In this document: positions 34,575 to 43,507 of the stretch, in pieces
Numbering within the stretch: the first letter of the stretch is position 1
Layout of the letters: the number at the start of each line of letters is the position of its first letter
Assembly: GCA_023434025.1 (NCBI GenBank)
Contig: JAEYTL010000003.1
Span: 1-64,000, forward strand
Source of the DNA: Bacteroidota bacterium
Lineage (GTDB): Bacteria; Bacteroidota; Bacteroidia; Flavobacteriales; Flavobacteriaceae
Length of the DNA: 64,000 nt
Direction of reading: 5' to 3'
Notes under the pieces: model-generated
Databases searched by the model: none
The model's input: the letters and a program-made list of their open reading frames with translations, nothing else
What the model was told of the DNA's origin: nothing
Program-made: the position numbers and the translations under genes

Positions 34575-35633
34575 TTATTCTATCGATTTTACAACCGCTT
34601 TTTCAGCTTCTTTTCGTGTGCCGTCAAAGCCGTCTATACCGGAAACAGTAGTGTACTTCAACACATATTTTTTTCCGGGATTTAATCGGTTATACACACT
34701 TTGGCACATTAAAGTAGCTTCGTGGAATCCGCATAAAATGAGTTTTAATTTTCCGGGATAGGTGTTTACGTCTCCAATGGCATAAATCCCTTCGATATTG
34801 GTTTGATAATCCAATGCGTTATTGACTTTGATGGCATTTTTTTCAATTTCCAGTCCCCAGTTGGCTATTGCTCCGAGTTTGGGCGTTAAACCAAAAAGCG
34901 GAATAAAATAATCGGTTTCCACATTCATACGGGCTCCGTTGATTTCAATGTCAACCGATTCGATACGTTCCGAACCTTTGAAACCAATCACTTCTGCCGG
35001 TGTAATCAACTTGATTTTTCCGGCATTTTTTAATTCCTGTACTTTTTCTACCGAATCCAAAGCTCCGCGAAACTCGTTTCTACGGTGAACCAACGTTACT
35101 TCTGAAGCCACATCGGAAAGGAAAATGCTCCAATCTAAGGCAGAATCTCCACCTCCGGAAATGACAATTTTTTTCCCCCGGTATTTTTCCGGGTCTTTTA
35201 CAAAATAATCTACGCCACGGTCTTCTAATTCGTAGAACTCGAGATCTTTCAGAATAGGTTTTCTGGGTTCAAACGTTCCTAATCCACCGGCAATAGCAAT
35301 GGCTTTTGCCTGATGCTGCGTTCCTTTATTGGTGGTTACGATAAAGCTTCCGTCTTCTTGTTTTTCAATGGTCTCGGCTGTTTCTGCCAGAGTGAATCCG
35401 GGTTGAAACTGCTTGATCTGTTCCATCAGATTATTGACCAAATCGCCTGCCAATACTTCAGGATATCCCGGAATATCATAGATTGGCTTTTTAGGATATA
35501 ATTCAGCCAATTGACCTCCGGGTTGCGGAAGTGCATCGATAAGGTGGCATTTTAATTTTAATAATCCGGCTTCAAATACTGTAAAAAGCCCTGTCGGACC
35601 GGCTCCTATGATAAGTATATCTGTTTGAATCAT
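34575..35633 (-). CDS. ferredoxin-NADP reductase (thioredoxin-reductase-like)
   Basis: A 352-residue flavoprotein. FAD-binding GAGPTGLFTVFEAG is at the N-terminus, the second dinucleotide motif is SGGGDSALDW, and YAIGDVNTYPGK is near the C-terminus. The CxxC active site of thioredoxin reductase is absent, as in YumC-type ferredoxin/flavodoxin-NADP reductases. The following ferredoxin gene is its likely partner. Confidence 0.93.
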   Translation of the reverse strand: MIQTDILIIGAGPTGLFTVFEAGLLKLKCHLIDALPQPGGQLAELYPKKPIYDIPGYPEVLAGDLVNNLMEQIKQFQPGFTLAETAETIEKQEDGSFIVTTNKGTQHQAKAIAIAGGLGTFEPRKPILKDLEFYELEDRGVDYFVKDPEKYRGKKIVISGGGDSALDWSIFLSDVASEVTLVHRRNEFRGALDSVEKVQELKNAGKIKLITPAEVIGFKGSERIESVDIEINGARMNVETDYFIPLFGLTPKLGAIANWGLEIEKNAIKVNNALDYQTNIEGIYAIGDVNTYPGKLKLILCGFHEATLMCQSVYNRLNPGKKYVLKYTTVSGIDGFDGTRKEAEKAVVKSIE

Positions 35634-35639
35634 TCGTTT

Positions 35640-35674
35640 AAAGGTTCTGGGTTACTGAGGTGCTGAGAAGCTTA
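35640..35674. repeat. short degenerate repeat, GGTTnCTG type
   Basis: GGTTCTG, GGTTACTG, AGGTGCTG and AGAAGCTTAG succeed each other with a period of about 9 bases. It is a noncoding decay-type repeat upstream of the reductase gene. Confidence 0.35.
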
Positions 35675-35747
35675 GTTTTGTTTTACTTTGCGAAAATAGT
35701 TTTTCTTTTTTCTTTTGAATATGACATTTGTCAGTTGGTATGGATTG

Positions 35748-35895
35748 CGTGAGGGATAGACGCGAAAAGCCCACAGCACAAAAAAGCAGATTTTCTTGGG
35801 CTCAAAAAGCGACCGGCGGAAGCTCTTTTGGGACCTTAGAAAATTGGTTTTGGGGGCGAGGACTTGCAGCAAACAGCCCGACCCTTGGGTCACGC
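35748..35895 (+). ncRNA. structured noncoding element (candidate RNA or dispersed repeat)
   Basis: About 150 bases, more GC-rich than its surroundings, between the ferredoxin reductase and NifU-C genes. The ends pair perfectly: GCGTGA (35748-35753) with TCACGC (35890-35895), then GGG with CCC. An internal hairpin is AGCCC (35768-35772) / GGGCT (35798-35802). The ending GAGGACTTGCAGCAAACAG resembles a noncoding block I recall from many flavobacterial intergenic regions. The strand is uncertain. Open frames crossing it show no protein character. It could be transcribed from either neighbour. Confidence 0.5.
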
Positions 35896-35904
35896 TCAAA
35901 AAAT

Positions 35905-36144
35905 TTAGGCTACGTTTTCTACCGTTTCTATCTGAGGAACGTATTTTTTGATGGTCGTCTCCACTCCTGCTTTCAGCGTCATCTGGTTTACGCTGCAAGC
36001 CACACAAGCCCCTTCTAAACGTACTTTTACGTGCTTGTCTTCAATGATATCAACCAATAAAATATTACCTCCGTCTGATTCAAGAAACGGCCGGATTTCG
36101 TTTAACGCATTTTCGACACCTGTTTTAATTTCTTCTTTTGTCAT
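35905..36144 (-). CDS. NifU C-terminal domain Fe-S scaffold protein
   Basis: A 79-residue protein consisting only of the NifU-C/Nfu domain, with the cluster-binding pair CVAC (Cys47, Cys50) in LEGACVACSVNQMTLK. It would carry a [4Fe-4S] or [2Fe-2S] cluster to target proteins. It follows the ApbC/Mrp gene by 52 bases on the same strand; ApbC is another Fe-S carrier, so the two act in one pathway. Confidence 0.93.
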   Translation of the reverse strand: MTKEEIKTGVENALNEIRPFLESDGGNILLVDIIEDKHVKVRLEGACVACSVNQMTLKAGVETTIKKYVPQIETVENVA

Positions 36145-36149
36145 TGTTA

Positions 36150-36180
36150 CTTCTTTAACCGCTTGCCCTCACTAAAGAAG
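36150..36180. repeat. inverted repeat between apbC and the NifU-C gene
   Basis: CTTCTTTA (36150-36157) / TAAAGAAG (36173-36180), a potential hairpin in the operon spacer. No T run follows, so it is not a normal terminator. Confidence 0.4.
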
Positions 36181-36196
36181 GGAGGAAAACGGATTT

Positions 36197-37339
36197 TTAT
36201 TTTTTATTTACTGCCGAACACCCGGCCATTGTGGTAATTTTGATGGCTTCTGTCGGTGGTAAACTTTCGTTTCGTGCCACTACTTCCTGCACTACATTCC
36301 GGGCAATTTCTTCGAAAGCGGTCTCAAGTGGTGTAGCGGTCTGTAATGCCGCCGGACGACCGTAATCTCCTGCTTCACGAATGCTTTGCACCAACGGAAT
36401 CTCACCTAAAACCGGCACCTGTAAATCTTCGGCTAAGTTTTTGGCTCCTTCTTTTCCAAAGATATAATATTTGTTGTTGGGCAGTTCTTCCGGCGTAAAA
36501 TAAGCCATGTTTTCAATGATTCCCAATACGGGAACACTGATGGCTTCTGACTTGAACATGGAAACTCCTTTTTTAGCATCAGCCAGAGCTACTGCTTGCG
36601 GTGTACTCACTACTACGGCTCCTGTAATGGGTAACGACTGCATGATGGAAAGGTGAATATCACCCGTTCCCGGCGGTAAGTCAATGAGTAAAAAATCGAG
36701 TTGACCCCAATCGGCATCAAAAATCATTTGGTTCAAGGCTTTGGCCGCCATTGGCCCTCTCCAAATCACGGCCTGATCCGGTTTGGTAAAGAATCCGATG
36801 GAAAGGACTTTGACCTCATAACTTTCAATCGGTTTCATTTTTGATTTTCCATCTACCTCAATAGAAATGGGTTTTTCGTGTTCAACATCGAACATGATAG
36901 GCATAGACGGTCCGTAAATATCGGCATCAAGCACCCCGACATTAAATCCCATTTTGGCTAATGTAACGGCTAAATTGGCGGTTACAGTAGATTTTCCGAC
37001 ACCTCCTTTTCCGGAAGCTACCGCCACAATATTGCTGATTCCCGGAATGGGTTTTCCTTTGATTAAGTTCGGGTTTTCCTGTTTTTCTGGAGCTTCAACC
37101 TTGATATTTACTTTTACTTTGGCCTTTTCATAGACCAACTCATGAATGGTTTTGATAATATCAACTTCTGCTCTTTTTTTGATGTGTAATGCAGGTGTTG
37201 ACAAAACTAGCTCTACCACTACTTCATCGCCAAAAGTGAGTACGTTTTGCACGGCTCCGCTTTCAACCATATTTTTTCCTTCGCCAGCCACCGTAATGGT
37301 TTCTAAGGCTTTGAGTATTTGTTTTCTGTCGAGTTTCAT
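36197..37339 (-). CDS. apbC: Mrp/ApbC-type Fe-S cluster carrier ATPase
   Basis: 380 residues: an N-terminal MIP18/DUF59 domain (1-90) and a ParA-like P-loop ATPase with the deviant Walker A GKGGVGKST and IDLPPGTGD. It loads Fe-S clusters onto apoproteins. It is the first gene of the Fe-S group, with a TATCTTTG box about 80 bases upstream and a perfect palindrome in the predicted leader. Confidence 0.95.
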   Translation of the reverse strand: MKLDRKQILKALETITVAGEGKNMVESGAVQNVLTFGDEVVVELVLSTPALHIKKRAEVDIIKTIHELVYEKAKVKVNIKVEAPEKQENPNLIKGKPIPGISNIVAVASGKGGVGKSTVTANLAVTLAKMGFNVGVLDADIYGPSMPIMFDVEHEKPISIEVDGKSKMKPIESYEVKVLSIGFFTKPDQAVIWRGPMAAKALNQMIFDADWGQLDFLLIDLPPGTGDIHLSIMQSLPITGAVVVSTPQAVALADAKKGVSMFKSEAISVPVLGIIENMAYFTPEELPNNKYYIFGKEGAKNLAEDLQVPVLGEIPLVQSIREAGDYGRPAALQTATPLETAFEEIARNVVQEVVARNESLPPTEAIKITTMAGCSAVNKK

Positions 37340-37392
37340 AATTTACCTGACCCTGCCCCTGAAAGAGCATGGGATATTTTTGTTAATAAAAT

Positions 37393-37410
37393 TCAGTTTA
37401 TTTAAACTGA
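37393..37410. promoter_or_regulatory. palindrome in the apbC leader
   Basis: TCAGTTTA-TT-TAAACTGA is a perfect dyad 11 bases downstream of the -7 box and 53 bases before the ATG. Its place near the predicted transcription start suits a repressor operator. Confidence 0.4.
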
Positions 37411-37420
37411 GTTTAGATTG

Positions 37421-37428
37421 CAAAGATA
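37421..37428 (-). promoter_or_regulatory. -7 element of the apbC promoter
   Basis: TATCTTTG on the minus strand; no convincing -33 TTG was found. Confidence 0.45.
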
Positions 37429-37564
37429 ATACGAAAAACAGAGAAACAGTAGTTAAAGAATTGAAAATGTTTATGGGAGAATAAGGAGACCTCAACGGTG
37501 TTTTTTAACACTGTGTTCCGAAGTGGTTTTCATCTCGACCATTCCGGAAAAACTGCTGAATAAT

Positions 37565-38866
37565 TTACAACTGATTTTTAGTCATCAAATTCATTTTTAC
37601 CAAAACATACTGCAGCATCAAATCATTTTTTAAAACGTCATACTCAGCCGTCATTCTTTGGTTTTTCACCGCAGAAAACACGACAGCATCCGTTTTTCCG
37701 CTTAAAAATTTTGCTTGTGAAGTAATCAGCATCTTTTCAGCGAATTCAAGGGTTCTTCTGAGTTTTTCTTTTCGCAGCAAATAGTTTTTCTTTTGTGTAT
37801 TTTCCAATTCAAGCTGCTGGTTGATTTTGAGTTTTTCCTGTTCGGCTTCCCATTTAGCCGTTTCAGTTTGAATTTTAGCTGCAGCAATTCTCCGGTTGTG
37901 TTTGAATCCGGTAAAAACAGGTATCTGCAACTGTAAACCGGCCTGATGGTATTTGTTATTGTCAAATTGCGTGCGGAAGTTGTCAACCACAGCACCGGGC
38001 TGATTGATTGGTGCGGAATAAAACGTTGAAAAACCGTAAAAAGCAGACAAGACCGGTAAATTATTCCCTCGTAAAACACCTACTTCCCGCTTGGAGTTTT
38101 TATAATTAAGCTCGGCTAAATTGAGCTTTGGATTGTTGACAATTCCACCCTCACTCTGCGTTGAATACTCAGCAAAATAAGGCTCTAAAACGACCTGATC
38201 GGTTTTGGTTCCGGCATCATTCATCAATTGAAACAGTTCTTTTTTCTGAAATTTCAATAATTGTTCTGCCATTAAAATCTGGTTTTCCTCCTGCGAATAA
38301 CTGAACTGCATATCATATAAATCACTTTGAGGCTTGCTGCCAATTTCTACTTCCTTCTGAATACGTTCCAGATTATTGACCGAATTTTTAAACTGCTCCT
38401 TTTGAATTTTGAGTTGTTCCTGGCTGTATAAAGCCTCAAAATATTTTTCGAGCAATTGCAGCTTATATTCGTACTCTACTACGGCTTTGCCCGCTTTACT
38501 CAATTCGATTCCCAGTTTATTTTTCCGAGCCGAAGCTAAATTAGAAAAATCGAGCATATTCACACCGGCGTTCAAACTCAGGTTATCCCATTGAATATCA
38601 GAACTCACCCTGGCATTGGTGCTCGGGTCGATGGTGGAACCAAAATTATAACTGTGATTAGCTGTTATAGCCACTGATGGTATCAACTCTAACAACGGAT
38701 TGGTATAATTCTTCCCGGCACTTAAAACCTCCAATTGTTTAATCTTTATGTCGATATTGTTTTGCAAAGCCACCTCAAAACACTTTTGCAGTGACCAGGA
38801 CACCTCCTGGCCACGCACAAAAATGCCCGAAGTAATTAAGAACAGTACAACTAACTTCTTATTCAT
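37565..38866 (-). CDS. TolC-family outer membrane efflux protein
   Basis: 433 residues with signal peptide (ending FVRGQ) and the long coiled-coil TolC repeats (SLQKCFEVALQNNIDIKIKQ at the N-terminus; QQLELENTQKKNYLLRKEKL in the second repeat). It forms the outer-membrane channel of a tripartite exporter. It is the last gene of the operon and overlaps the permease gene by 8 bases, so it is translated with it. Confidence 0.93.
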   Translation of the reverse strand: MNKKLVVLFLITSGIFVRGQEVSWSLQKCFEVALQNNIDIKIKQLEVLSAGKNYTNPLLELIPSVAITANHSYNFGSTIDPSTNARVSSDIQWDNLSLNAGVNMLDFSNLASARKNKLGIELSKAGKAVVEYEYKLQLLEKYFEALYSQEQLKIQKEQFKNSVNNLERIQKEVEIGSKPQSDLYDMQFSYSQEENQILMAEQLLKFQKKELFQLMNDAGTKTDQVVLEPYFAEYSTQSEGGIVNNPKLNLAELNYKNSKREVGVLRGNNLPVLSAFYGFSTFYSAPINQPGAVVDNFRTQFDNNKYHQAGLQLQIPVFTGFKHNRRIAAAKIQTETAKWEAEQEKLKINQQLELENTQKKNYLLRKEKLRRTLEFAEKMLITSQAKFLSGKTDAVVFSAVKNQRMTAEYDVLKNDLMLQYVLVKMNLMTKNQL

Positions 38867-41288
38867 ATTTTAAGTAATTTAAAACATCTACTTTAGTTGC
38901 CTGATATGCCTTGGAAAGCACAACAACCAATGTTAAAACCAGAAGAATCATAAATCCGACAATAAACGGTACAAAAGAAATATCAATGCGATAGGCAAAA
39001 TTTTCCAACCATTTTCCTAATAAAAAATAAACCGGAAAAAGAGCTAATAAAAACCCGACCAAGCAAAAAACGACATATTGTTTAGACAGTTCTTTGAGCA
39101 GGGTTTTGGTTTCTGCTCCCAGGGTTTTACGGATGGCAATTTCTTTCATTCTGCGTTGGATAGAATAAGAGGCCAATGAGAATAAACCAAACATAGCAAT
39201 CAGGATGACAATAATGTTCAGAAGCGAGAACAAATTGCGTTGGTTGGTATATTGCTTATAGGTTCTTGCGTAGGCTTTATCAACAAATTCATACGAAAAC
39301 GGCTCATCTGAATCTACATTTTTTATCCAAAATTTTTCGATTTCACTGATTGTTTTACCCATCTTGTCAGGATTCACTTTGACATAAATTTTTGAAACAT
39401 TTTGAAGCATCCAATCTATATTCTTGAAATGAAAGAAAACCATCGGCGGAATTTCGGCTTGCGGCCCATAGACATGAAAGTCGCTTACAATCCCTACAAT
39501 CTCTAATTGTTTATTGCCCCATTCGATCTTTTTACCAAGCAAAGCAGTATCTTTCATCATTTTTGCGGCTGTTTCATTAATGAGCAATGAGTTAATGGTA
39601 TCTGACGAAAAACGGGAAGACAGCCCCCGGCCTTCTTTAATTTTAATCCCCATTAAGTCCAGCATTTCAAAATCAACACCCATGTTTTGCCCGTGAATAC
39701 TCACGTTTTTATACATAAAACTAGACGAAGAACCCGAACCGTTTTCAAAAGTAAACGACCCTGACGCCACGCTTTCCACACCTTCAATTTTGTTGATTTC
39801 TGATTTAATCATATCAAACCTTGAGAATAATTTTTCCTTGTATCCGGCTTCTTTGTAGTCGTATGAATTCCTGTAATTAATCTGGATCACCTGTTCTCCT
39901 TTAAATCCTAAGTCTTTTGACGAGATATACTCCATCTGTTGAAAAACTATGTTAAATCCGACGATAAAAAAAGCAGCAATAGCAAATTGAAAAACGAGCA
40001 TTGCATTCTTGAGCCAAATTCCTTTTTTACTTCTGCTGAAGTTTCCTTTTAAAACTTTTAGTGTTTCAAAATTAGAGACAAAAAGAGCAGGAAAAAATCC
40101 GGCTAAAAACACCGTAATGAAGAAAATAAAAATCAGGTGTGCATAAAACTGGCTTCCAAAAATGATTAATTTTTTATTCAGGAACTGATTGTAGTAAGGC
40201 AATGAAAGTTCAACAAAAACCAACGCTAACAAAATAGCGGCAAATGTGATGAGCACTGTTTCAAAAATAAATTGAAGAATGATGTTTAATTTAGTCGCTC
40301 CCATTATTTTTCTGACTCCAACTTCTTTGGCTCTCTTAATAGCATTTGCCGTCGCTAAATTGACATAATTTACAATTGAAAGAAATAAGATCAGAACAGA
40401 CAATCCCATCATGGTCAGCAAAAACTGATAATTCCCTTTTCCTTCCGGATAGGCATTTATAACCGAATGAAGGCGTGCATCCCGCAAGGGTTCTAAAATA
40501 ATTCTGATCGGTTCTTCATCATACTTCTTTAAAAACTCTTCCGGCGACAGTCCCTCTTCTTTGGCCCATCTTTTTAAGTTGTTTTCGTAATGCAGCTTTT
40601 CTATTTTTTCCTGAACTTTTTCTACCGATTGGTTTTCTTTCATTTTAATCAGTAAACCGAAATTAAAATTACCCCAGGGATTCTGTTCAGGAATCAGTTT
40701 ATCATCAATCAGATTAGTAACCGCTTCCGGAGCTATTGAAGACTTTTGATTTAACGTATAAACCCCTTTTATAACCAGATTCCTTCCGGAGTAAAGCACT
40801 GTCTTATTCAACGGGTTTTCATCACCAAAAAGTTTTTTTGCCAACACATCGGAAACCGCAATACTGGATACAGAGAGACAGGTTTTGGGATTACCTTGTA
40901 TGAAGGTAAAAGGAAAAAATTCAAAAAAATTCTTTTGTGCATCTATAATTAAAAATGATTCTTTCTTTGCTTTATATTGAATAATTTCATGATAATACCC
41001 CATGTTAAGGTAACAATGCGAATCAACTTCGGGAAACTCTTTATTCAGATGGGTTCCTAACGGGCCGGGAGAATTTGCCCAGATAACATCTTTCCCCAGA
41101 TCATTTACCACCAGGTACACATTTTCTTTCTCCGGATTCCAATCGTTATAACTGTATTCATCGTTCCAATACAGAATTGCAAAAATGAGTCCTGCCATTC
41201 CGATACTCAAACCCAAAACATTCAATAGAGTAAACAGCTTATTATTTCTGAGTTGGTATAAAAATATCCTGATCCAATTCTTAATCAT
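38859..41288 (-). CDS. FtsX/MacB-type ABC transporter permease (fused double module)
   Basis: An 809-residue protein with two MacB-like halves. Each half has a transmembrane helix, a large periplasmic domain, and three C-terminal helices (FtsX domain). The motif ANAIKRAKEVGVRKIMGATK in the first half is repeated as YSIQRRMKEIAIRKTLGAE in the second. Type VII ABC permeases of this form transmit ATP-driven motion to the periplasm rather than carry substrate through the membrane. It is encoded 11 bases after its ATPase. Confidence 0.92.
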   Translation of the reverse strand: MIKNWIRIFLYQLRNNKLFTLLNVLGLSIGMAGLIFAILYWNDEYSYNDWNPEKENVYLVVNDLGKDVIWANSPGPLGTHLNKEFPEVDSHCYLNMGYYHEIIQYKAKKESFLIIDAQKNFFEFFPFTFIQGNPKTCLSVSSIAVSDVLAKKLFGDENPLNKTVLYSGRNLVIKGVYTLNQKSSIAPEAVTNLIDDKLIPEQNPWGNFNFGLLIKMKENQSVEKVQEKIEKLHYENNLKRWAKEEGLSPEEFLKKYDEEPIRIILEPLRDARLHSVINAYPEGKGNYQFLLTMMGLSVLILFLSIVNYVNLATANAIKRAKEVGVRKIMGATKLNIILQFIFETVLITFAAILLALVFVELSLPYYNQFLNKKLIIFGSQFYAHLIFIFFITVFLAGFFPALFVSNFETLKVLKGNFSRSKKGIWLKNAMLVFQFAIAAFFIVGFNIVFQQMEYISSKDLGFKGEQVIQINYRNSYDYKEAGYKEKLFSRFDMIKSEINKIEGVESVASGSFTFENGSGSSSSFMYKNVSIHGQNMGVDFEMLDLMGIKIKEGRGLSSRFSSDTINSLLINETAAKMMKDTALLGKKIEWGNKQLEIVGIVSDFHVYGPQAEIPPMVFFHFKNIDWMLQNVSKIYVKVNPDKMGKTISEIEKFWIKNVDSDEPFSYEFVDKAYARTYKQYTNQRNLFSLLNIIVILIAMFGLFSLASYSIQRRMKEIAIRKTLGAETKTLLKELSKQYVVFCLVGFLLALFPVYFLLGKWLENFAYRIDISFVPFIVGFMILLVLTLVVVLSKAYQATKVDVLNYLKYE

Positions 41289-41298
41289 GATTTCAATT

Positions 41299-42003
41299 TT
41301 AATTGGTTATCAACACATCTACATTTCTGCTGTTCTGTTTTTCAGAAATCACCATTCCGTCTTTCATATAAATGGTTTTCTGTGAAAAAGAAGCATCATA
41401 ATCGGAATGTGTTACCATTAAGATGGTTGCTCCGTTGGCGTGCAAATCAGTTAACAGTTCCATCACTTCATTGCCGTTTTTACTGTCTAAGTTCCCGGTA
41501 GGTTCATCCGCCAAAATAATTTTCGGGTCATTAATTAAGGCTCTGGCTACCGCAACCCGTTGCTGCTGTCCGCCTGACAGTTGCTGTGGAAAATGTTTCA
41601 GGCGATGCGAAATAGCCAAACGTTCTGCAATGGCTTCTACCTTTTTCTTTCGTTCAGCTGCCGGGACATTATTGTAAATAAGCGGTAATTCGATGTTGTC
41701 AAAAACCGAAAGTTCATCAATCAGGTTAAAATTCTGAAAGATAAACCCAATGTTTTGTTTTCTGATTTTAGCTCTTTGCACCTCGTTCAAACCGTTCATC
41801 TCCTGACTTAATAAGCGGTAACTTCCTTCGGAGGCACTGTCTAACAACCCTACAATATTGAGTAACGTTGATTTTCCGCAACCGGAAGCTCCCATTATGG
41901 TGATAAATTCGCCCTGATTAACCACCAAATCTATTTCGTTCAAGGCTTTGGTTTCTACTTCTTCGGTTCGAAAGATTTTGGATAATTTTTGAATTGTGAT
42001 CAT
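41299..42003 (-). CDS. ABC transporter ATP-binding protein (MacB/LolD type)
   Basis: 234 residues from the ATG at 42003 (MITIQKLSKIFRTEEVETKA); a start 8 codons upstream is possible. Walker A GASGCGKSTLL, signature LSGGQQQRVAVARAL and Walker B IILADEPTGNLDS are intact. It energises the downstream FtsX/MacB permease. Confidence 0.95.
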   Translation of the reverse strand: MITIQKLSKIFRTEEVETKALNEIDLVVNQGEFITIMGASGCGKSTLLNIVGLLDSASEGSYRLLSQEMNGLNEVQRAKIRKQNIGFIFQNFNLIDELSVFDNIELPLIYNNVPAAERKKKVEAIAERLAISHRLKHFPQQLSGGQQQRVAVARALINDPKIILADEPTGNLDSKNGNEVMELLTDLHANGATILMVTHSDYDASFSQKTIYMKDGMVISEKQNSRNVDVLITN

Positions 42004-42033
42004 ATTGCTCGTTTTTTGATGGATCATGATGAT

Positions 42034-43482
42034 TTATTTTTTATGTTCTGAAAATGTTTTTTCCGCAAATTCTACCCATTCATAATCGGGAATGGAATTG
42101 TCCAGGTAATAATCCGGCTGAATTCCTTTGTCGTCAATGGCCATGTCCGGAATCCGCAAACTTTTGGAAAGACAATAACCCAATTGAATTTTACCACAGG
42201 GCGAGGTTACAAAATGCATGTTGGAAATATCTAAAACCCCCATAGTGGTGGTGCCAAACAACTTTGTTTTTACACTTTGTTTTGCCGCCAATAGAAATTG
42301 TTCTGCCGTGCTGCCGTTATACTTATTTGTTAAAATGGCTACATTTTTAGGATAGGTGTAAACACTATCCAGCGTTAAGGTAAATACTTCCTGCTCAAAT
42401 AAGTTGACAAACTTCCCCAGTTTTGCATTAAGTTTTTTCAAATCTGCTTTAATATCTTCTCTTTCTTTTTCACTTATGCCTTCATCCGACAAAAACCCTT
42501 CCATCCGTTGATTGTTCAGCGGTGTTGACAACATTTCGAGTGTAACGATACGAATAGGGTTTGTGTAAAGATAGGGGGTTATACCGCTGTAACTGCTATC
42601 TGACCCACCGCCGTTTCCTCTTATATCAATGACCAGATTGGGTGTGGACGTGATTTTATCGTGATACACATTCAATAAACTGTCGATTGCTTTTTTCTGG
42701 CTCCCGTCAAACGAAGGAATACGCAATACGATGGTATTATCTGAATATTGCTTTATGAGAGGAGTCTGGGCTTTCATCAATTCGATGTAGTGTTTCACCG
42801 CCTTGGAATCTTCTGAAACAGGATTTACCCGATGAAGTAAAAAATTATCCAGTTGCAGAAAATTGTTACCGATTAATTTCACCCGGTTAACGGAATTAGC
42901 GGAAAAGTTCCGCATGTAGAACGTACCGGAATAACCGGATCCGTGTTCAGAAGCATTGAAACGAAATTTAACCTGCCCTCTTTTCCAGTCTGTTCCGGGA
43001 GCATCTATAATAAAGCCAATATACACCTCTCCTTTTTTAACAATTCCTACCGTATAAGGCTCAACTTTCCATATTCCTTCAAAAGAAGGTTGTTTAACTT
43101 TTGAAAGGTATTTGCCGAACTCTTTGTCGGTGACGGTATATTGCTCCCAATTGACCGTTTTTATTGGAGTAGCCAGAGGTGAACCTGCAGAATTATCCTG
43201 ATGGATATTTACCGAAATATGCCCTTTCCTGAAAAACAATAACCAGTCATACAACGCATCGGCACATTCTTCTAAATCAGTAATATTTTTAACTTTTTCA
43301 AGAAATAGCTCATTGTGTTTTTCATATGCCGCTTTTCCTTTTTGCTCAACGGAAAACTGAAAACCGGCATCGTTTTCTTCAAAGGTTTTTTTCATCCAGT
43401 TAAAATTTTCCTCACAGGAACAATCCTGACCGAAAACATTACTAAAAACCAAATAAACTACTACAAATACTATTTTTTTCAT
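42034..43482 (-). CDS. exported S41-family peptidase-like protein in exporter operon
   Basis: 482 residues with signal peptide (ending NVFGQ) and a Cys pair at the mature N-terminus (DCSCEENF). The C-terminal half is S41 (tail-specific/C-terminal processing protease type), with LVIDIRGNGGGSDSS near 283 and the nucleophile region KYNGSTAEQFLLAAKQ with Ser391. The usual PDZ domain is not evident; a beta-rich insert fills residues 130-250. It lies between the HlyD adaptor and the ABC ATPase on the same strand, suggesting a processing role for an exported product. Confidence 0.85.
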   Translation of the reverse strand: MKKIVFVVVYLVFSNVFGQDCSCEENFNWMKKTFEENDAGFQFSVEQKGKAAYEKHNELFLEKVKNITDLEECADALYDWLLFFRKGHISVNIHQDNSAGSPLATPIKTVNWEQYTVTDKEFGKYLSKVKQPSFEGIWKVEPYTVGIVKKGEVYIGFIIDAPGTDWKRGQVKFRFNASEHGSGYSGTFYMRNFSANSVNRVKLIGNNFLQLDNFLLHRVNPVSEDSKAVKHYIELMKAQTPLIKQYSDNTIVLRIPSFDGSQKKAIDSLLNVYHDKITSTPNLVIDIRGNGGGSDSSYSGITPYLYTNPIRIVTLEMLSTPLNNQRMEGFLSDEGISEKEREDIKADLKKLNAKLGKFVNLFEQEVFTLTLDSVYTYPKNVAILTNKYNGSTAEQFLLAAKQSVKTKLFGTTTMGVLDISNMHFVTSPCGKIQLGYCLSKSLRIPDMAIDDKGIQPDYYLDNSIPDYEWVEFAEKTFSEHKK

Positions 43483-43507
43483 TTTAATATTTTTTAACGA
43501 TGATACT

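Noticed and set aside
35672..36018. Several 75-110 codon frames over the structured element
   Set aside because: They overlap the NifU-C gene in other frames and have unusual composition; the element is better explained as noncoding.
37498..37511. Possible terminator GTGTT/AACAC after the TolC gene
   Set aside because: The stem is only 5 bp and no T run follows on the minus strand.
37340..37564. Search for a small precursor peptide gene next to the exporter operon
   Set aside because: Only a 16-codon frame with no leader-like or cysteine-rich features was found; not better than chance.
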